A stretch of 20,965 bases of DNA, from positions 1 to 20,965 of the forward strand of contig JANOBJ010000073.1 in the NCBI GenBank assembly GCA_031411575.1. Direction: 5' to 3'. Numbering within the stretch: the first letter of the stretch is position 1; each line of letters begins with the position of its first letter. Made by a program: the position numbers and the translations under genes. Shown here piece after piece: positions 1-7,943 of this stretch. Under the pieces are notes generated by a model. The model saw only the letters and a list, made by a program, of their open reading frames with translations. It searched no databases and was not told where the DNA came from. Source of the stretch: JANOBJ01 sp031411575 (lineage in GTDB: Bacteria > Pseudomonadota > Gammaproteobacteria > Burkholderiales > Burkholderiaceae_C).

Positions 1-1331
<1,331 letters not shown>

Positions 1332-1350
1332 ACCCGGCCTTTTCAAGCAA

Positions 1351-1403
1351 AAAGCGCCTCAGGTCCGCATCCAGCGGTCTTAAGGCGCTATTTTTTTGAT
1401 AGC
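1351..1403 (+). repeat. Dispersed intergenic repeat, copy A
   Basis: GTCC at 1363-1366, exactly 20 nt, then GCTAT at 1387-1391, a 7-nt loop and ATAGC at 1399-1403. The same skeleton recurs at 5752, 7381, 7850 and 10876. In this copy it doubles as the rpoD terminator. Confidence 0.65.
1353..1397. terminator. Bidirectional intrinsic terminator between rpoD and the bug gene
   Basis: Arms AGCGCCT (1353-1359) and AGGCGCT (1383-1389) form a stem, with a second short stem CCGC/GCGG (1365-1368/1374-1377) in the loop. On the plus strand it is followed by A and seven T (1391-1397). On the minus strand the same stem is followed by five T, from the A-run at 1349-1353. It lies between two convergent genes and can stop both. 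It is embedded in a copy of the dispersed GTCC-N20-GCTAT repeat. Confidence 0.8.
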
Positions 1404-1421
1404 GTCTGCGGAGCGGTCGGC

Positions 1422-2432
1422 TTACTGCGCCACCACGCCCGCTTTCTTCACCAGAGCGGCGTATTTCACCAGCTCGGTCTTGAAGTGCGACAGCGCTGCT
1501 TCGGGCGTGGTGATGTTGATGGTGTTGCCCTGTTTGGCCATGGCGTCCTTCACCTCCTGCGTGGCAAACGCGGTGATGAACGCCTGGTTGATGCGCTTGA
1601 CCTGATCGGCCGGCAGGCCCTTGGGGCCGACCACGGCGATCCAGCCTTCGACCAGGTACTGGGGGAAACCCGCCTCGGCCGAGGTGGGAATCTCGGACGC
1701 GGCCGGGATGCGTGCGGGCGCCGATACGCAAATGGCGCGCATCGTGCCGGCCTTGATGTGCGCCAGCGCCGAGGGCAGTGCCAGCACGCCCATGTCGACC
1801 TGGCCGCCGATGATGTCCTGCACCATGGGCGCCACGCCGCGGTACGGGATGTGGGTGACGAAGGTGCCCGTCACGTCCTTGAACAGCTCGGGTGCGAGGT
1901 GCAGGATGGTGCCGTTGCCGCTGGAGGCGTAGTTGAACCTGCCGGGGTTGGCCTTGAACAGCGCCACCAGTTCTTTCATGTCTTTGGCCGGCACCTTGGG
2001 GTTGACCACCAACACCAGCGGCGTGGCGCCGACGATGGCGATCGGCGTGATGTCGGCCACCGGGTCAAACGGCAATGACTTGAGCACGCTCGGGTAGATC
2101 ACGTGGTTGTTGGACACCATGCTGAGCGTCAACCCATCGGGCGCGGCCTTGATCATGGCCTGCGTGCCGACCACGCCGCCCGCGCCGGGCTGGTTGTCGA
2201 TCACCACCGGCTGGCCCAGCGCCTTGGCCAGCTGGGCGCTGGCGGCGCGCGTAATGCCGTCCACGCCCGAACCGGCCGAGACCGGCAGGATGAACTTTAC
2301 CGGCTTGTCTGATGGCGTCTGCGCCTGCGCCAGCGCCAAAGCCGGCGGACCCAGGCCCGCCGCGCCGAGGGCCGCACCGCCGAGCCCGGCGAGGGCCTGT
2401 CGGCGCGAAAAATGTTGGCTTGGCCGGGTCAT
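1422..2432 (-). CDS. Bug-family (TctC-like) tripartite tricarboxylate transporter substrate-binding protein
   Basis: A periplasmic binding protein of 336 residues, the usual size for the Bug/TctC family, which captures carboxylates for TTT transporters. The N-terminus has SRRQALAGLGG (twin Arg at residues 10-11), then a hydrophobic stretch and an Ala-rich cleavage region near residue 36, so Tat or Sec export is likely. Family hallmarks follow: PVKFILPVSAGSGVDG, QPVVIDNQPGAGG, APDGLTL and HIPYRGVAPMVQDIIGGQVD. The start is supported by GGAG six bases upstream. It is the last gene of a minus-strand unit, 42 nt after the CoA-transferase. No membrane subunits (TctA/TctB) lie in the window, so it either borrows a transporter or acts as a sensor, as proposed for other orphan Bug proteins. 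The ligand cannot be read from sequence; the neighbours suggest a dicarboxylate or hydroxy acid. Confidence 0.92.
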   Translation of the reverse strand: MTRPSQHFSRRQALAGLGGAALGAAGLGPPALALAQAQTPSDKPVKFILPVSAGSGVDGITRAASAQLAKALGQPVVIDNQPGAGGVVGTQAMIKAAPDGLTLSMVSNNHVIYPSVLKSLPFDPVADITPIAIVGATPLVLVVNPKVPAKDMKELVALFKANPGRFNYASSGNGTILHLAPELFKDVTGTFVTHIPYRGVAPMVQDIIGGQVDMGVLALPSALAHIKAGTMRAICVSAPARIPAASEIPTSAEAGFPQYLVEGWIAVVGPKGLPADQVKRINQAFITAFATQEVKDAMAKQGNTINITTPEAALSHFKTELVKYAALVKKAGVVAQ

Positions 2433-2474
2433 CGGTGTCTCCGTTCGCGGAACGATTGTCGTGAAGAAAGATGC

Positions 2475-3683
2475 TCAGGCCACTGCGGCCTGCGACAGCA
2501 GCGATTCTATTTGCGCGGGCGTGTAGCCCAGCTCGGCCAGCAGCTCGGCGGTGTGCTGGCCCTTGCGCGGCGGGTTCAGTCGCACGCCCAGGCGCTGGCC
2601 GTCCATGGTGAAGGGGCACAGCGTGGTCTGCGCGGTCTGGCCGGCACGCGCGCCATCGGGCAGCGTCACCTCGGCCAGCCCGCCGGTGGCCAGCAGGTGC
2701 TCATCGTCGTACAGCTCTTCGGGGCGGCGGATCGGCGCGAACGGCAGGCCGGCCTGCTCGAAGATGGCGGTGAGTTCGGCCGCGCTGCGCAGCGCCAGCC
2801 GCTCGCGCAGTACCGGCATCAGCGTGGGGCGCCCGCGCACGCGCTCGTTGTTGGTGGCGTACGCGGCATTGGCCTTGAGGTCGTCAAACCCCAACACGTC
2901 GCAAAACGTGGCCCATTGCGCGTCGCTCACCGCCGCCAGAAAAATCTGCTCGCCGTCCTTCACGGTGAACACGTCGTACACGGCCCAGGCCGAGATGCGG
3001 TCGGGCATAGGCGCGGCGGGCTGCCCGGTGATGGCGTACTGCATCATGTGCTGGCCCACCAAAAACACGTTGTTCTCGAACAGCGCGCTCTGCACCTCTT
3101 GCCCCTTGCCGGTGATGCCGCGCTGGATCAACGCACCCAGTGCGCCGATGGCGCCAAACATGCCGCCCATGATGTCGTTCACGCTGGAGCCCGCGCGCAG
3201 CGGGTCGCCGGGGCGCCCGGTCATGTAGGCCAGGCCGCCCATCATCTGCACCACCTCATCCAGCGCCACGCGGTGTTCATACGGGCCGGGCAGAAAGCCC
3301 TTGTGGCTGATGTAGATCAGGCGCGGATTCGTCTGGCTGAGCGTGGCGTAATCGAGCCCGTACTTGGCCATCACACCGGGCTTGAAGTTCTCGGCCACGA
3401 CGTCGGCGCTCTCGCACAGCTGGCGCGCGGCGGCCACGCCTTGCGGGTGGCGCAGGTCGATCGCCATGCTCTTCTTGTTGCGATTGAACATCGGGAAAAA
3501 TCCCGCCCCCGCCCCCAGCAGGTGGCGCGTGCGGTCACCCTCAATCGGCTCGACCTTGATGACCTCGGCCCCCATGTCGGCCAGCACCATGCCGCAGGTC
3601 GGGCCCATTACCATGTGGGTGAATTCGATGACCCGCAGGCCGGTTAGCGGCAGGGGTTTGGTTGGGTTGTGGGTGTCGCTCAT
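2475..3683 (-). CDS. CaiB/BaiF (class III) CoA-transferase
   Basis: A cytoplasmic family III CoA-transferase of 402 residues (typical is about 400). Members move CoA between acyl groups through an aspartyl-CoA mixed anhydride. The N-terminal domain starts LPLTGLRVIEFTHMVMGP and continues with DMGAEVIKVE, FNRNKKSMAIDL and ADVVAENFKPGVM. The candidate catalytic Asp is D170 in AGSSVNDIMGG, at the position of Asp169 in formyl-CoA transferase. The C-terminal part carries the usual RLNPPRKGQHTAELLAELGY. It lies 33 nt downstream of the lyase gene and 42 nt upstream of the bug gene, so one transcript is likely. Inferred role: charging an imported acid with CoA, perhaps from succinyl-CoA, for cleavage by the lyase. 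The family is certain; the substrate is not. Confidence 0.92.
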   Translation of the reverse strand: MSDTHNPTKPLPLTGLRVIEFTHMVMGPTCGMVLADMGAEVIKVEPIEGDRTRHLLGAGAGFFPMFNRNKKSMAIDLRHPQGVAAARQLCESADVVAENFKPGVMAKYGLDYATLSQTNPRLIYISHKGFLPGPYEHRVALDEVVQMMGGLAYMTGRPGDPLRAGSSVNDIMGGMFGAIGALGALIQRGITGKGQEVQSALFENNVFLVGQHMMQYAITGQPAAPMPDRISAWAVYDVFTVKDGEQIFLAAVSDAQWATFCDVLGFDDLKANAAYATNNERVRGRPTLMPVLRERLALRSAAELTAIFEQAGLPFAPIRRPEELYDDEHLLATGGLAEVTLPDGARAGQTAQTTLCPFTMDGQRLGVRLNPPRKGQHTAELLAELGYTPAQIESLLSQAAVA

Positions 3684-3716
3684 TCGGATGTTCAGTGGTA
3701 TGTCGCGTCGGGTGTC

Positions 3717-4682
3717 TCAGGCTGCAAGGGCGGCCAACAGCGTCTTCGGCAGCCCCGCCTTCCACAGCGTGCCATGCAGCGTCTCGCCCTGCAACCAGCC
3801 CGCCACCTGCGCGCGCAGAGCCAGCAGCGCGTCGATGTCCACACCGGTCTCGACCCGCATGCTGCGCAGCAGGTAGGCCAGGTCTTCGGTGGCCACGTTG
3901 CCGCTGGCGCCGGGTGCGTGCGGGCAGCCGCCGATGCCGGCCAGACAGCTGTCAAAGCGCGTCACGCCCTCATCCAGCGCGGCCACCACGTTGGCCAGGC
4001 CCAGCCCGCGCGTGTCGTGAAAGTGGCCGCAGCACAGCTTGTCGCCCACCCGCGCGCGGGCCCTGGCGAACAGGCGGCGCACCATGGCCGGGTCGGCGTA
4101 GCCCACAGTGTCGGCCAGGCTCACGCGGTCGGCGCCGGCGTCGAGCAGGGCCTGCAGCAGGCGCAGCACCTCGCTCTCGGCCACCGCGCCCTGCAGGGTG
4201 CAGCCAAACGCGGTGCCCACGCCGCCCTCGATGAGGATGGGTGAGCCTGCGGCATCGCGCGCGGCGCGGATGCGCGCCACCTCCGCCACCACCTCGTCTG
4301 GCGTCTTGCGCAGGTTGGCCAGGCTGTGCGCGTGGCTGGCCGAGAGCGGCACGACCATCAGGTGGGCGCCGCTCTCGATGGCTTTTTCGGCGCCCTTGAG
4401 GTTGGGCACCAGCACCGACACGGTGAGGCCGGGCAGGGTTTGGGCAAACGCCACCAGCTTGGCCGTATCGGCCAGTTGCGGCAGCAGGCGCGCCGGCACA
4501 AAAGAGCCCACCTCAATCTCGCGCTGGCCGGCGGCGTAAGCGCGCTCGATCCAGCTGCGCTTGTGCGCCGTGGGCAGGATGGTGGCGATGCTTTGCAGCC
4601 CGTCGCGCAGGCCCACCTCGCGGATGGTGGCGCGCGGCGGTAGCGCCGGGCAGGTGGCGGGGTGGCGGGTGGTGACGGTCAA
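3717..4682 (-). CDS. Hydroxymethylglutaryl-CoA lyase-like enzyme (HMGL/DRE-TIM metallolyase)
   Basis: A 321-residue TIM-barrel lyase. The true family enzyme splits HMG-CoA into acetyl-CoA and acetoacetate. REVGLRDGLQ at 21-30 carries the metal-binding Asp (D27). GHFHDTRG at 219-226 gives H220 and H222. The HMGL signature GIGGCPHAPGASGN at 249-262 supplies the catalytic Cys (C253) and metal ligand Asn (N262). Compared with animal HMGCL, the first motif has Leu for Pro, and the segment after EVGSF reads VPARLLPQL rather than the usual SPKWVPQM. This sub-branch may therefore act on a related 3-hydroxyacyl-CoA or citramalyl-type CoA ester. The start is TTG; no ATG or GTG lies between it and the upstream in-frame stop, and GGAG precedes it by 8 nt. 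It is the first gene of the unit, divergent from lysR. Confidence 0.88.
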   Translation of the reverse strand: MTVTTRHPATCPALPPRATIREVGLRDGLQSIATILPTAHKRSWIERAYAAGQREIEVGSFVPARLLPQLADTAKLVAFAQTLPGLTVSVLVPNLKGAEKAIESGAHLMVVPLSASHAHSLANLRKTPDEVVAEVARIRAARDAAGSPILIEGGVGTAFGCTLQGAVAESEVLRLLQALLDAGADRVSLADTVGYADPAMVRRLFARARARVGDKLCCGHFHDTRGLGLANVVAALDEGVTRFDSCLAGIGGCPHAPGASGNVATEDLAYLLRSMRVETGVDIDALLALRAQVAGWLQGETLHGTLWKAGLPKTLLAALAA

Positions 4683-4690
4683 GGGCTGGT

Positions 4691-4694
4691 CTCC
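4691..4694 (-). promoter_or_regulatory. Ribosome binding site that fixes the TTG start of the HMGL-like gene
   Basis: GGAG on the minus strand, 8 nt before TTG at 4682. The only in-frame alternatives after the upstream stop codon are not start codons, so this site decides the start. Confidence 0.6.
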
Positions 4695-4747
4695 GGGGGC
4701 ACCGAGCTGATCTTAGAGATTCCCATCAGGACTACAAAATTCATTAT

Positions 4748-4764
4748 GGAACGTCTATAGTTCC
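4748..4764. promoter_or_regulatory. Candidate LysR-type operator in the divergent promoter region
   Basis: Perfect inverted repeat GGAAC-N7-GTTCC in the 114-nt gap between the HMGL-like gene (minus) and lysR (plus). It is 33 nt before the lysR ATG. The position and the T-N11-A-like spacing suit a LysR box that controls the catabolic unit and lysR itself. No clear -10/-35 pair was assigned. Confidence 0.45.
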
Positions 4765-4796
4765 CAAAAGGAAATTCTTAACCAACCATCCCCACC

Positions 4797-5747
4797 ATGC
4801 GCGACCTTGATTTGACCTCACTGCGCCTCTTTGTGGCGGTGTGCGAAACCCGCAACATCGCGCGCGCCGCCGAGCAGCAGGCCATTGTCGGCTCGGCTAT
4901 CAGCAAACGGCTGGCCGCGCTGGAAGCCACCGTGGGCACGCCGCTGCTGCTGCGCCGCCGCCGGGGCGTGGAGCCCACCCCGGCCGGCGAAACGCTGCTG
5001 GAGCACGCGCGCGCCATGCTGGCCGGGGCCGACCGCATTGGCCGCGACATGGCGGCCTACGCCACCGGCGTGCGCGGGCAGGTCCGCGTACTGGCCACGG
5101 TGTCGGTGCTGGCCGAATCGCTGGCCGATGACGTGGCGGCGTTCCTGCAGAACCCGGCGCACCGCGACATCCAGGTCGGCATGGAAGAGCGCATCAGCGC
5201 CGACGTGGTGCGCGGCCTGAAGGAAGGCAGCGCCTCGGTCGGCATCTGCTGGGACAGCCCGCACGGCGCCGACCTGTCGGGCCTGCAGCGCCGCCCCTAC
5301 CGCAGCGACCACCTGGCCATCGTGGTGCCGCCCGGGCACCCGCTGGCCGGGCACACGCAGCTGGCGTTCGAGCAGGCGCTGGGGTTTGAGCACGTGAGCC
5401 TGCCGCCCGCCAGCGCCGCCCAGCTGATGCTGCAACAGGCCGCCGCACGCGCCGGCCGGGCGCTGGTGCAACGCATGGTCGTCTCCAACTTTGACGCCGC
5501 ACTGCGCGTGGTGCGCGCCAACCTGGCCATCAGCGTGGTGCCACGCGAAGTGGCGCAACCCTACGCCGGCACCTACGGCCTGCGCGTGATCCCGCTCACC
5601 GACCCCTGGGCCCAGCGCCGCTTTGCGATCTGCTTTCGCGACGAAGCCACACTGTCGGCCGCAGCAACGCTGCTGGTGGGGCATCTGGCGGCGGTGGCTG
5701 AGGTGGCGGAGGTGGGTGGCCAGGATCAGGTAAAACCGCCGATTTAG
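4797..5747 (+). CDS. LysR-family transcriptional regulator
   Basis: A 316-residue LTTR. The N-terminal winged helix-turn-helix spans about residues 5-63 (LDLTSLRLFVAVCETRNIAR, then SAISKRLAALEATVGTPLLLRR and PTPAGETLL). The effector-binding periplasmic-protein-like domain follows from about residue 90, with the usual DHLAIVVPPGHPLAG and SVVPREVA. It is transcribed away from the lyase/CoA-transferase/Bug unit across a 114-nt gap that holds a perfect inverted repeat, the classic arrangement for a regulator of the adjacent pathway with an acid or CoA ester as coinducer. There is no strong ribosome binding site close to the ATG, but the start matches the family N-terminus. The effector is unknown. 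Confidence 0.93.
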   Translation: MRDLDLTSLRLFVAVCETRNIARAAEQQAIVGSAISKRLAALEATVGTPLLLRRRRGVEPTPAGETLLEHARAMLAGADRIGRDMAAYATGVRGQVRVLATVSVLAESLADDVAAFLQNPAHRDIQVGMEERISADVVRGLKEGSASVGICWDSPHGADLSGLQRRPYRSDHLAIVVPPGHPLAGHTQLAFEQALGFEHVSLPPASAAQLMLQQAAARAGRALVQRMVVSNFDAALRVVRANLAISVVPREVAQPYAGTYGLRVIPLTDPWAQRRFAICFRDEATLSAAATLLVGHLAAVAEVAEVGGQDQVKPPI

Positions 5748-5751
5748 CATG

Positions 5752-5805
5752 AAAATGGCCCGGCGTCCGCTTCGAGTGGCCATTGTTTGCTATGTAAATA
5801 ATAGC
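5752..5805 (+). repeat. Dispersed intergenic repeat, copy B
   Basis: Intergenic, between lysR and the convergent nucleotidyltransferase gene. GTCC at 5765-5768, 20 nt, GCTAT at 5789-5793, ATAGC at 5801-5805. It also contains an inverted pair AATGGCC (5754-5760) / GGCCATT (5778-5784). A hairpin here might act as a weak terminator, but there is no T-run. Confidence 0.6.
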
Positions 5806-5862
5806 GCCTTGATTCACTGAGCAACCCAGACCAACGGCGAATCAGGTTACGCCAGTCACCGC

Positions 5863-6552
5863 TCACCCATTCGCGAGAGACGCCATGGCCTGAAGCCGCT
5901 GAAGCAAAAGCCCCGCGCGCTGGGCCTGCGACACGATACCGGGCAGCGCGTTGGAGAAATCAGCATGCCGCAGCACCGCGGCCAGCGTGCCGGCAACGAA
6001 AACACGAAGATCGTCCGGGGCTGCCACCAACTCCGCCACGATCTCCTGTCGCCCGTCCACCACGGTGATCACGTCTTCCAGATCGTGGCTCATGTACACG
6101 TCGTTGTTGCCGCGGTCATTGAATGCCTCCAGCTTGGTGGCCATGAAGTACGGCGCGGACAGGTGGCGCAGCGGCAGACCAGGCAACAACTCCGTGACCA
6201 CGCAAGCCGCAAACGCCGGCTTGTACCAGCGGTTGGCAAAACCCATGACCTTTTCATCCATCGGCACCAGATCCAGTTGCATCTGCCGCCAGAACCAGCG
6301 AAAAGGTGGCGTGTTGGCTTCCATCGTCTGCGTGAAACCCAGCGCCATCAGCGCCCGCGCCAGCTTGTGGTAACCCGCCAGTGTGAACACCTCGACAATG
6401 GCGTCCACGTCTTTCGTCGCGCGCACTTCGGCTACCTCTGGCTGGGTCAGCAGCAACCCGGTGGCGCAACCACCCACAAACACCACCTGCTCGCGCACCG
6501 GCCCCATGGCCTGAGCCATCTGGGTCAGGAGTTCGAGATTGGGATTAGCCAC
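5863..6552 (-). CDS. AbiEii-like nucleotidyltransferase (putative toxin)
   Basis: A 229-residue protein of the DNA polymerase-beta-like nucleotidyltransferase superfamily, AbiEii/MenT-like. The core motif is VVFVGGCATG (Gly27-Gly28) followed by TKDVDAIVEV (D48 and D50), with a third acidic residue at D94 in MQLDLVP. The segment from APYFMATKLEAF through FNDRGNNDVYMSHDLEDV (residues 133-160) is typical of AbiEii-type proteins. I chose the GTG at 6552: its codons GTG GCT AA overlap the TAA of the upstream wHTH gene, and the protein then begins VANPNLELL. An in-frame ATG at 6582 is possible but has no ribosome binding site. In AbiE type IV systems this protein is the toxin (NTP transfer to RNA) and its partner represses transcription and counteracts toxicity. 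Here that role is inference. Confidence 0.82.
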   Translation of the reverse strand: MANPNLELLTQMAQAMGPVREQVVFVGGCATGLLLTQPEVAEVRATKDVDAIVEVFTLAGYHKLARALMALGFTQTMEANTPPFRWFWRQMQLDLVPMDEKVMGFANRWYKPAFAACVVTELLPGLPLRHLSAPYFMATKLEAFNDRGNNDVYMSHDLEDVITVVDGRQEIVAELVAAPDDLRVFVAGTLAAVLRHADFSNALPGIVSQAQRAGLLLQRLQAMASLANG

Positions 6553-7225
6553 GCTGAGGCCGTACTTCCGGCTTGGGGCCATCGGGGTGAATGAGGGCAG
6601 GCAACCGCTCGACCGCCATGCCGCGCTCGCGGGCGCGGCCCACGCGCAGAGCATCCAGCAGCGCCAGCATCTCGTACAGCCTGGCGTCCTGCATGGCGGC
6701 AAAGGGCACGCTGTGGTGCAGCGGCGCCAAACCCTGGCCACGCACCGTGCCGTGGGGGTGCGGCCACACCCAGTCGTCGGAGCCCGGCCCAAACACGCCT
6801 GCAAACGCCGGCGCACTGTGGCTGGTGGGCACCCCCAGCGCGACCGGCAGCCGTTCCACCGGAAAAGCGTACTTGGCGCCATGCACGGCAAATTCGGCCA
6901 GATTTCGGCTGTGCACGCGCACCGGGTTGTCGGCCGGCGCCGGGGCTGACGCGTCCACTCCGCCCGGCACCTGGCGCACGCGCCGGGGCCGCGCACGCAC
7001 CCGGTAGACCGCTGCCGCCTCCTGCACGCCGGCAAAGGCCACTGCCGGCGCCGCAGCCAGGGTGCTGTCCAGCAGCAACCCCGCCTGCAGCCCCCGCTTG
7101 ACGCTGGCGTGCGCCTCGGATGTGCTCAACCCCAACTCTTGTGCCAGCCGCGCATACGTCCAGCGCTGTTCGCCCCAAGCCACCAGCTTGAGCGCGACCA
7201 GAAGGTCTTGTGGTTTGAGTTGCAT
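6545..7225 (-). CDS. Winged-HTH protein, putative AbiEi-like antitoxin/autorepressor
   Basis: A 226-residue protein. Residues 1-52 form a winged helix-turn-helix: MQLKPQDLLVALKLV, then WTYARLAQELGLSTSEAHAS and VKRGLQAGLLL. A Pro/Ala-rich linker covers about residues 55-108. The C-terminal part has EFAVHGAKYAFP, WPHPHGTVRG and a helix DARLYEMLALLDALR. I recognise this as a recurrent, poorly described bacterial family that occurs next to AbiEii-like nucleotidyltransferases; it is not a textbook AbiEi. Its stop overlaps the start of the nucleotidyltransferase gene by 8 nt, indicating translational coupling. The ATG at 7225 is preferred over a TTG at 7285, because the TTG coincides with the proposed -35. 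The start codon lies in a 16-bp inverted repeat, which suggests autoregulation. No known antitoxin motif proves the role. Confidence 0.75.
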   Translation of the reverse strand: MQLKPQDLLVALKLVAWGEQRWTYARLAQELGLSTSEAHASVKRGLQAGLLLDSTLAAAPAVAFAGVQEAAAVYRVRARPRRVRQVPGGVDASAPAPADNPVRVHSRNLAEFAVHGAKYAFPVERLPVALGVPTSHSAPAFAGVFGPGSDDWVWPHPHGTVRGQGLAPLHHSVPFAAMQDARLYEMLALLDALRVGRARERGMAVERLPALIHPDGPKPEVRPQRG

Positions 7226-7264
7226 TACATTCTCTATTCTTAAATCACGAATATAGAATGTAAT
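7224..7264 (-). promoter_or_regulatory. Operator: 16-bp inverted repeat over promoter and start of the wHTH gene
   Basis: Arms at 7224-7239 (ATTACATTCTCTATTC) and 7249-7264 (GAATATAGAATGTAAT) match at 15 of 16 positions when folded, with a 9-nt spacer. The repeat covers the proposed -10 and reaches the ATG at 7225. A protein bound here would block transcription, as expected of autorepression by the wHTH product. Confidence 0.65.
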
Positions 7265-7285
7265 ACGTGGCACGAGGAATTGCAA
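7257..7285 (-). promoter_or_regulatory. Candidate sigma-70 promoter of the wHTH/nucleotidyltransferase pair
   Basis: On the minus strand TTGCAA (7285-7280), 17 nt, TACATT (7262-7257). Both hexamers match consensus at four of six positions and the spacing is ideal. The predicted transcript would start near 7250, about 25 nt before the ATG. A short inverted repeat CGGCAC-N3-GTGCCG (7306-7320) lies just upstream. Confidence 0.4.
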
Positions 7286-7380
7286 GCGCAGAAGCGTTGT
7301 ACGTGCGGCACGTGGTGCCGACGTGGGGCGTTACGGGTCCCATCAGCCTGGAAGGGCTCGAAACCGGTTCTTAAGTATCA

Positions 7381-7433
7381 AAAATGAGCAGAGGTCCCCG
7401 TGAATTGGTCATCGTCTGCTATCAAAATAGCAG
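7381..7433 (+). repeat. Dispersed intergenic repeat, copy C
   Basis: GTCC at 7394-7397, 20 nt, then the perfect hairpin CTGCTAT (7416-7422), CAAA loop, ATAGCAG (7427-7433). This is the best hairpin of the five copies. The whole element aligns with copy B from the AAAATG at its left end onward. Confidence 0.6.
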
Positions 7434-7535
7434 CAAAAATGCTGACTGACAGGATGGACTGCACCCTGCCCGCCCCAACTTGACATCACAGTTCGTAGCC
7501 TCAAACCCAGCAATCCGGCGCGAGACAGGCCGGCG

Positions 7536-7784
7536 TCAGGACCCTGCAACGCGGCATCGCGCCCACTCCACAGCGTTGGCCACGTCCGTCTCAGTCAGCT
7601 TCAACTCCGCCAGCTTGGAGCGCGCCGCGTCACCGCACTGGATGCGCCCCGGCGCCAGGACAACCGACCCGGCCCCCGGCTCCACCTCACTAGGGTCCGC
7701 AGCGCGGACAGCCGTCGTACCGGTTCGGGGCGGTGTGGGCGGGTTTAGGGCTCTGATTTTGGTGGGCACGGCGGTTGACGGCAA
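7536..7784 (-). CDS. Short hypothetical frame, possibly a gene remnant
   Basis: An 82-codon frame with a TTG start and no good ribosome binding site. The first 50 residues are Pro/Ala/Val-rich and featureless. The last 30 (ARSKLAELKLTETDVANAV, then EWAR) look like a genuine small helical tail such as is seen in some small antitoxins, but I cannot name a family. It may be the 3' end of a decayed gene, or chance. Confidence 0.2.
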   Translation of the reverse strand: MPSTAVPTKIRALNPPTPPRTGTTAVRAADPSEVEPGAGSVVLAPGRIQCGDAARSKLAELKLTETDVANAVEWARCRVAGS

Positions 7785-7849
7785 TCAAGGAGCCCAGACT
7801 TTGGCCCAATACTGCCTGCGATGCAAACAAATCGCCGAATTGGCGGCAG

Positions 7850-7893
7850 GTCCCTGTCGGCTAGTCATTAGTTGCTATCAAATCAGAAGCAAC
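7850..7893 (+). repeat. Dispersed intergenic repeat, copy D (degenerate)
   Basis: GTCC at 7850-7853, 20 nt, GCTAT at 7874-7878. The hairpin is shifted to GTTGCT (7871-7876) / AGCAAC (7888-7893). It ends about 50 nt beyond the stop codon of the convergent helicase gene. Confidence 0.5.
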
Positions 7894-7943
7894 TTGAAAC
7901 TACTTCTTCCCGAGGCTTTGCAAATTACCGCGCGACGCCGTGG

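Larger units (their letters stand above)
7286..7943. other. 658-nt stretch without a convincing gene
   Basis: Between the wHTH promoter and the end of the helicase gene. It holds the upstream half of the wHTH promoter region, repeat copies C and D, and a short minus-strand frame at 7536-7784. The plus-strand frame 7480-7947 has low-complexity, Arg/Ala/Ser-rich composition without recognisable motifs and looks spurious. The stretch may be decayed DNA between two acquired modules. Confidence 0.5.

Noticed and set aside
6582..7035. N-terminal extension of the nucleotidyltransferase frame up to 7035
   Set aside because: The translation upstream of VANPNLELL is Arg/Cys/Pro-rich and lies antiparallel in phase to the wHTH gene; it is a shadow of that gene.
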